From Empedobacter falsenii (GTDB taxonomy: Bacteria > Bacteroidota > Bacteroidia > Flavobacteriales > Weeksellaceae): 64,000 bases of DNA. The notes under the pieces were generated by a model that made no database searches, had not been told where the DNA came from, and saw nothing but the letters and a program-made list of their open reading frames with translations. Shown piece by piece: positions 62,655-64,000 of this stretch. The stretch covers positions 3,226,001 to 3,290,000 of the forward strand of contig NZ_CP040908.1 of assembly GCF_013488205.1 (NCBI RefSeq), in the 5' to 3' direction. A program made the position numbers and the translations under genes. Position 1 is the first letter of the stretch; each line of letters begins with the position of its first letter.

Positions 62655-64000
62655 ATGAAAAAATTATTCATTTCTGCTGCTATCCTTGTCGCTTCATTTA
62701 TTCAAGCTCAAACGAATACGTTGATAGACGCTAGTTTTTGGAAAAATAATCCAACAATAGAAACTGTAAAAACTGAAATTTCGAAAGGAAATAGCCCTTC
62801 TTTTCAAAATGGTGGTTTCTTTGATCCAGTTGTGATAGCAATTAACAACAAAGCAGATTTTAATGTGACTAAATTTTTAATTGAACAAGAAGGAAACTCT
62901 GTTAACAAAAAAACGCATCACTCAAGAATTTATCTTCAATGGGCTGCGGCTGCAGGGAACTTAGAATTGGTAAACTATTTATTAGCCAAAGGTTCTGATG
63001 TTCACTATAAAGATAGCCACGGTTACGATGTAATTACGTATGCTGCGAGTGCTGGAAATCAAAATATAGCGGTTTACGATGCGTTAATTAAAGCTGGTGC
63101 CAATCCAAAAGTGAAAGGAGAAAATGGGACTAATTTAATTATGGAAGCGATTGCAAATGATGATGATTTAAAAGTGACAGAATACTTTATTTCAAAAGGT
63201 TTATCATTAAGCGAAAAAGATGCTAACGGACGTACTGTAGCGGATTATGCTGCTAAATTAGGAAACTTATCAATCATAGAGAAATTAATCGCGAAAGGTG
63301 TAAAACCTACAGATCAAGCTTTATTTTTTGCCACTCAAGGTTCGAGAACAAAAGAAAATGGCGTAGAAGTTTTCCAAGAATTAATTACAAAATATAAACT
63401 AAATCCGAAAGCGTTAAATCCAGACGGACAAACATTATTACATGCTTTATCTCGCAGAGGAAACTCAGAAACAATCAACTTTATCTTATCAAAAGGTGTT
63501 GATGCTAAAATTGCAGATAAAGAAGGAAACACTGCATTAATGGTTGCTGCTGGAGGAAAAAACACAGATTTAATCAATACATTTTTATCAAAAGCAAACA
63601 ATGTAAATGCGGTTAATAAAAATGGTGAATCAGCTTTAACGAAAGCCGTTGCTTCTGGAACATCTCAAATCGTTTCTTTATTATTAGAAAAGGGCGCTAA
63701 AGCTAATATTGTTGATAAAGATGGAAATAATTTGGCTTATTATTGGTTCAATTCTTTCAAACCAAATGATGAATCATTCACTGAAAAACAAGCTTTATTA
63801 ACAAATGCAAAAGTTGATTTTAAAACCACTCAAAGCAAAGGTGCAACTTTGTTACACATCGCTGTTGATAAAGGAAATGTAAATTTGGTGAAGAAAGCGA
63901 TTGAATTAGGTGTGAATATTAATGCACAAGATGAAGACGGAAATACAGCGTTACACAAAGCAGCTTTGATTGCGAAAGATGATGCAATCTTGAAAACTTT
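62655..64000 (+). CDS. Secreted ankyrin-repeat protein, 3' end off the window
   Basis: The frame opens at 62655 and runs to the window end (448 codons so far). The signal peptide is MKKLFISAAILVASFIQAQ. Ankyrin repeats follow: LQWAAAAGNLELVNYLLAKG, VITYAASAGNQNIAVYDALI, VADYAAKLGNLSIIEKLIAKG, LLHALSRRGNSETINFILSKG, ALMVAAGGKNTDLINTFLSK, ALTKAVASGTSQIVSLLLEKG and LLHIAVDKGNVNLVKKAIEL, so at least eight or nine units. No enzyme domain has appeared by base 64000. It is probably periplasmic or surface-exposed and mediates protein binding; its partner is unknown. Transcribed separately from the his operon. Confidence 0.85.
   Translation, partial: MKKLFISAAILVASFIQAQTNTLIDASFWKNNPTIETVKTEISKGNSPSFQNGGFFDPVVIAINNKADFNVTKFLIEQEGNSVNKKTHHSRIYLQWAAAAGNLELVNYLLAKGSDVHYKDSHGYDVITYAASAGNQNIAVYDALIKAGANPKVKGENGTNLIMEAIANDDDLKVTEYFISKGLSLSEKDANGRTVADYAAKLGNLSIIEKLIAKGVKPTDQALFFATQGSRTKENGVEVFQELITKYKLNPKALNPDGQTLLHALSRRGNSETINFILSKGVDAKIADKEGNTALMVAAGGKNTDLINTFLSKANNVNAVNKNGESALTKAVASGTSQIVSLLLEKGAKANIVDKDGNNLAYYWFNSFKPNDESFTEKQALLTNAKVDFKTTQSKGATLLHIAVDKGNVNLVKKAIELGVNINAQDEDGNTALHKAALIAKDDAILKT

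Overview
The window looks like chromosomal DNA of a low-GC flavobacterium (Bacteroidota, Flavobacteriia). Support comes from the gliding/type IX secretion genes gldB, gldC and sprA, a C-terminal type IX sorting domain, a TonB-dependent receptor, the ruvA-sprA-gcvH-vanZ and gldBC/nadE gene orders, a fused CcoN-CcoO oxidase subunit, and many TAnnTTTG promoter boxes typical of this phylum. Weeksellaceae (for example an Empedobacter- or Chryseobacterium-like genus) is my best guess, but genus is not settled by the sequence alone. I see no rRNA, tRNA, CRISPR array, insertion sequence or phage module.

Layout. 1-6.0 kb: a truncated secreted beta-rich protein, gamma-glutamyltranspeptidase and a large TonB-dependent receptor, all on the minus strand. 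6.1-11.0 kb: the rimP-nusA-infB translation/transcription operon. 11.1-19.9 kb: housekeeping and small accessory genes (DUF456, YbdG-type MscS channel, pdxJ, an alpha/beta hydrolase, GNAT plus ABC ATPase, a YceI lipoprotein, two unrecognised proteins, DUF423, tsaB, a left-handed beta-helix protein). 19.9-25.1 kb: TolC, gldC-gldB divergent from nadE, VanZ and gcvH. 25.1-32.9 kb: the giant T9SS translocon gene sprA behind ruvA. 32.9-38.2 kb: an unrecognised membrane/SRPBCC gene bracketed by a 34-bp direct repeat, two tandem serine hydrolase-TPR proteins and a membrane-anchored AraC regulator. 38.3-47.9 kb: the cbb3 oxidase block ccoI, ccoS-ccoNO-ccoQ-ccoP, ccoG-fixH-TauE-like, with a divergent Crp/Fnr regulator. 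47.9-51.2 kb: AlkD-like protein, a tiny membrane protein, hflX and a T9SS cargo protein. 51.3-62.5 kb: a complete histidine operon hisG-D-C-B-H-[S41 tricorn-like protease]-A-[four-helix-bundle gene]-F-IE. 62.6-64.0 kb: start of an ankyrin-repeat secreted protein.

Most notable signals. (1) The his operon is preceded by a short leader peptide with five consecutive His codons, a Rho-independent attenuator and a plausible antiterminator, behind a good flavobacterial promoter. (2) Several gaps inside the his operon contain related, imperfect inverted repeats built from TAAGNCTTAAG/TTAGAAC-like units; the left arm often reaches into the end of the upstream gene and the right arm ends in AACTAAA directly before the next start codon. 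An unrelated protease and a four-helix-bundle (23S intervening-protein-like) gene sit among them. (3) A perfect 34-bp direct repeat brackets a one-gene insertion upstream of ruvA. (4) Several genes have a -7 box so close to their ATG that they may be transcribed with almost no leader.

All calls are from reading the sequence; no database search was run.
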